From Sepiola atlantica (taxonomy: Eukaryota > Mollusca > Cephalopoda > Sepiida > Sepiolidae): 64,000 nt of DNA. A model generated the notes under the pieces. It had not been told where the DNA came from. It worked only from the letters and a program-made list of their open reading frames with translations, and made no database searches. Positions 61,881 to 64,000 of this stretch are shown in pieces (within the stretch, counting starts at the first letter, position 1; the number at the start of each line of letters is the position of its first letter). The stretch lies in contig OY744521.1 of assembly GCA_963556195.1 (NCBI GenBank), positions 129,799,288 through 129,863,287 on the forward strand, read 5' to 3'. Position numbers and translations under genes: made by a program.

Positions 61881-62061
61881 TTATTTAAACATAATACATT
61901 ATATTTCCGATTATTCAGGATTTTGTTTTCAGTCATTAAAGATTGCTTTGTTTAACACATTATTTTTCACCTTTCCGTTGTCTTTTTGTCTAAGATCAAA
62001 GGGTATAATTACAGCGACATCAGATGTTTTACTAATCCCGTAAATAAAACTGGATAAACCG

Positions 62062-62456
62062 CCCCCCCCCCCCAGAATAGCCGCAACCTCTCACACACAT
62101 GTGGCGGTACTAGCCTCGTCTGGTATCGAACAAAATGGCCATGAGGTGTCAAAGAGGATTAGAACACCAAGGAGTGAGAACACTATCTAGACCTCCATTT
62201 GAAGGGGGCGGGGTGCGCTAAAATATGGGGGAGGCTTTTGTCTACTCTAATTCTAGAGAAGATTAAAGGTTGTTGCCAGTGAGAAATCAAGGGTAAACAG
62301 TGTTGCGATAACGTAAAATAATTTGCAACGGATATCGAAAGAGACTAAGAATGCTTGACATGTGAGGAAACTTGTTTCCACTCAGATTAAAACGGAACCA
62401 CACGGGTTGTTTTCAGTGAGAATTCACATATAATGACTTGTATGAAAACTTACAGC

Positions 62457-62520
<64 letters not shown>
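62062..62520 (+). mobile_element. Family D LINE 3' end, copy 2, with (TAA)n tail
   Basis: ggtatcgaacaaaatggcca, then agacctccatttgaag, gagaagattaaaggttgttg, ccagtgagaaatcaagggta, then tttgcaacggatatc match, in order, the minus-strand 3' UTR of the 7.5 kb LINE. The copy ends in an uninterrupted (AAT)n tail (62458-62520, about 21 units). No coding block remains except decayed last codons. Confidence 0.75.
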
Positions 62521-62549
62521 CCAATGTAGGTGAGAATGCCAAGAATCCC

Positions 62550-62830
62550 ATAATTCCCCCCTCTATCCACAAAATGGTGGCATAAGCGTCGGTTGGTATC
62601 ACATAAAATACCACTGAAGGGTCAAGGAACATGGAAAGGCAGAAGAAGAAGAGCACCATCCAACCTCCTACAACTGCAAACTTACTGAAACATTGTGGAG
62701 ATTTATTGCCACTAAAATTCCATAGATGGTCGTTATCAGCGATAAATCAATAGTAACCGGATATAAATTCCTGGAAAGCAAAAATGACTTGTAACTATTT
62801 CCAAAAAACAAAGAAACTGGATCATGTAAA
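62550..62830 (+). mobile_element. Family D LINE 3' end, copy 3
   Basis: aaatggtggcataagcgtcg, then ggttggtatcacataaaata, tgaagggtcaagg, atccaacctcc, tttattgccactaaaattcc and cgataaatcaatagtaacc align with copies 1 and 2. It begins about 30 bp after the (TAA)n of copy 2, same strand. Confidence 0.65.
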
Positions 62831-63134
62831 CTAAAAGTTTTGAAAAAGAAATGAAAATTCTAAGAAAGTTTTGAAAACGTTATCCAATTTTTTATTAAAT
62901 CGCTTTAAGTAATTTTCTGAATAATTATAAAATGTTACTCTGGACAAAACTATTGCGTATATATAAGTATATGTTTATATCACAATACAAATTAGAAATG
63001 TATATTACAGAATATTTTTTTAGTACATACTGTTTATAAATAAATATGCAAATTAGCAATATCTATCTCTGTTTGCGGGTGTTTCCAAATTGTTATATAT
63101 ACGGCATTTCGAAATATTATGCTGTATCATTGAT
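62831..63134. other. No recognisable feature
   Basis: AT-rich spacer. Confidence 0.5.
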
Positions 63135-63435
63135 TGATACACCCCATGGACTGGTATCGTCTTGGCCTTCGGGGCTTGATTTACGCCGGTCTATGGGTCT
63201 GTCCTGTGCAGTTCTAGGAGGCCCACCCTCCCAGGCTTTGCCTCCCCTCTTTGGGGAGGAGTAAGTTTATTGCTTAGTGCCTGAGGCGCCCCTACCGGGG
63301 AATGCCGACGGGGCTTCCCAGGCAATTTTTAATGGCCAGAGTGCTCACCTTCTCGGGCGCTGGCTTTAAAAGTCCCACTTTCCCGACCCGACCTTGGGTC
63401 ACATCTTACCTTGTTGGAGTAAGATAACACTGACC
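63135..63435 (+). mobile_element. Short interspersed repeat K, copy 2
   Basis: actggtatcgtcttggcctt, gtcctgtgcagttctaggag, cccaccctcccaggctt, taccggggaatgcc, gcttcccaggc and gcgctggc match copy 1 at 46098-46440. The U2-like head is weak or absent here (tgctgtatc-attgattgatac near 63122). It is markedly GC-richer than the surrounding DNA. Confidence 0.8.
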
Positions 63436-64000
63436 TTGTGCCTAACCTCCTGGGGAGGTAAATAACATGTTTTATCATAGATTTAAATAAACGTACACCG
63501 TTTGGCTGTTAATATAGTTCGAATAAGTGGAAAAACTTTCGCATTTATTCATTTAGATTAAATGCTATGGTCTGTTACAAAACATTGAATCAATGCGTAA
63601 TAATATATGTGTGAAAGCATTATCAATGTACATTTTAAAATACATTACAGTAAATCACGTGTTTATATTTATTAGTATATTTTCTGATGATATTTTGAAA
63701 TTTTGCAATCTTGAGATGTTTTAACATTAGATTAAAGCCGAACAATTCAACTTACAATCACGAAAGTGATATTCCATGCTAAATTTTAATCCACTAACAA
63801 CAGATACGGAGAGAAGTAGAATAAGACAAAGACAAAAAATTGTCCTACATTTTATTTGATGATGAGATTCACTTCGAAATAACATCCGAGAATATACTCG
63901 GAGAATATACTGATAATTTATAATGAAAGTAATCGTCAAATGTGTTGCCAATCAGTGCACTTCGATGATTTTAACATTTGAATTTGATATTTATCTGTAA
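63436..64000. other. No recognisable gene
   Basis: AT-rich to the window end. A 74-codon minus-strand frame (63727-63951) starts with a hydrophobic stretch but has no motif. Confidence 0.45.

Overview
The window reads as a gene-poor, AT-rich stretch of an animal nuclear genome. Mollusc is the best guess and cephalopod is possible, but no marker gene proves it. Evidence: dozens of (TA)n, (CT/GA)n and trinucleotide microsatellites, many 5'-truncated non-LTR retrotransposon (LINE) remnants, tRNA- and U2-like short repeats, long hairpin (foldback) elements, and a 4.5 kb satellite. No operons, bacterial-type genes, rRNA, intact tRNA or CRISPR were seen, and no host protein-coding exon could be recognised. 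The longest open frames are LINE debris, microsatellite translations, or unrecognised frames under about 135 codons.

Layout. 0-7 kb: microsatellites, a 127-bp tandem duplication (491-735), a dispersed element with a 127-bp repeated core (890-1346), a foldback (1900-2323) and a terminal-inverted-repeat element (3787-4332). 7.5-10.4 kb: on the minus strand, a decayed LINE with reverse transcriptase and a PD-(D/E)xK-type C-terminal domain, split by a 1.1 kb TG...CA solo-LTR-like insertion and bordered upstream by a compound trinucleotide repeat. 11.2-12.0 kb: a foldback with ~185-bp arms. 14-28 kb: LINE C-terminal RT remnants (families A and B), a loop-less 174-bp hairpin (20076-20249), a second copy of the 3787-4332 element (22063-22512) and a tRNA-like SINE relic. 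28.41-32.89 kb: about 101 copies of a 44-bp monomer with a 1277-bp higher-order duplication. 33-36 kb: U2-like heads, LINE A and a four-copy dispersed repeat (E). 36.95-39.36 kb: a minus-strand LINE B relic carrying most of an RT, interrupted exactly at its decayed YADD box by an 864-bp insertion with a 10-bp target duplication. 39.4-44.2 kb: nothing recognisable. 44-52 kb: further LINE A fragments and a U2-headed short repeat. 52-61 kb: CRE-like palindromes, paired repeats, a hairpin element, tRNA-like repeats and the densest (TA)n arrays. 61.5-64 kb: a degenerate minisatellite, two head-to-tail 3' ends of the 7.5 kb LINE family with a (TAA)n between them, and a second copy of the 46 kb short repeat.

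The features do not form a pathway. They record nested insertions: LINEs decayed first, then LTR, SINE-like and tandem elements landed in them. The target duplications and the resumption of RT reading across two insertions are the strongest evidence in the window. Family letters (A, B, C, D, E, F, J, K) are local labels, not database names.
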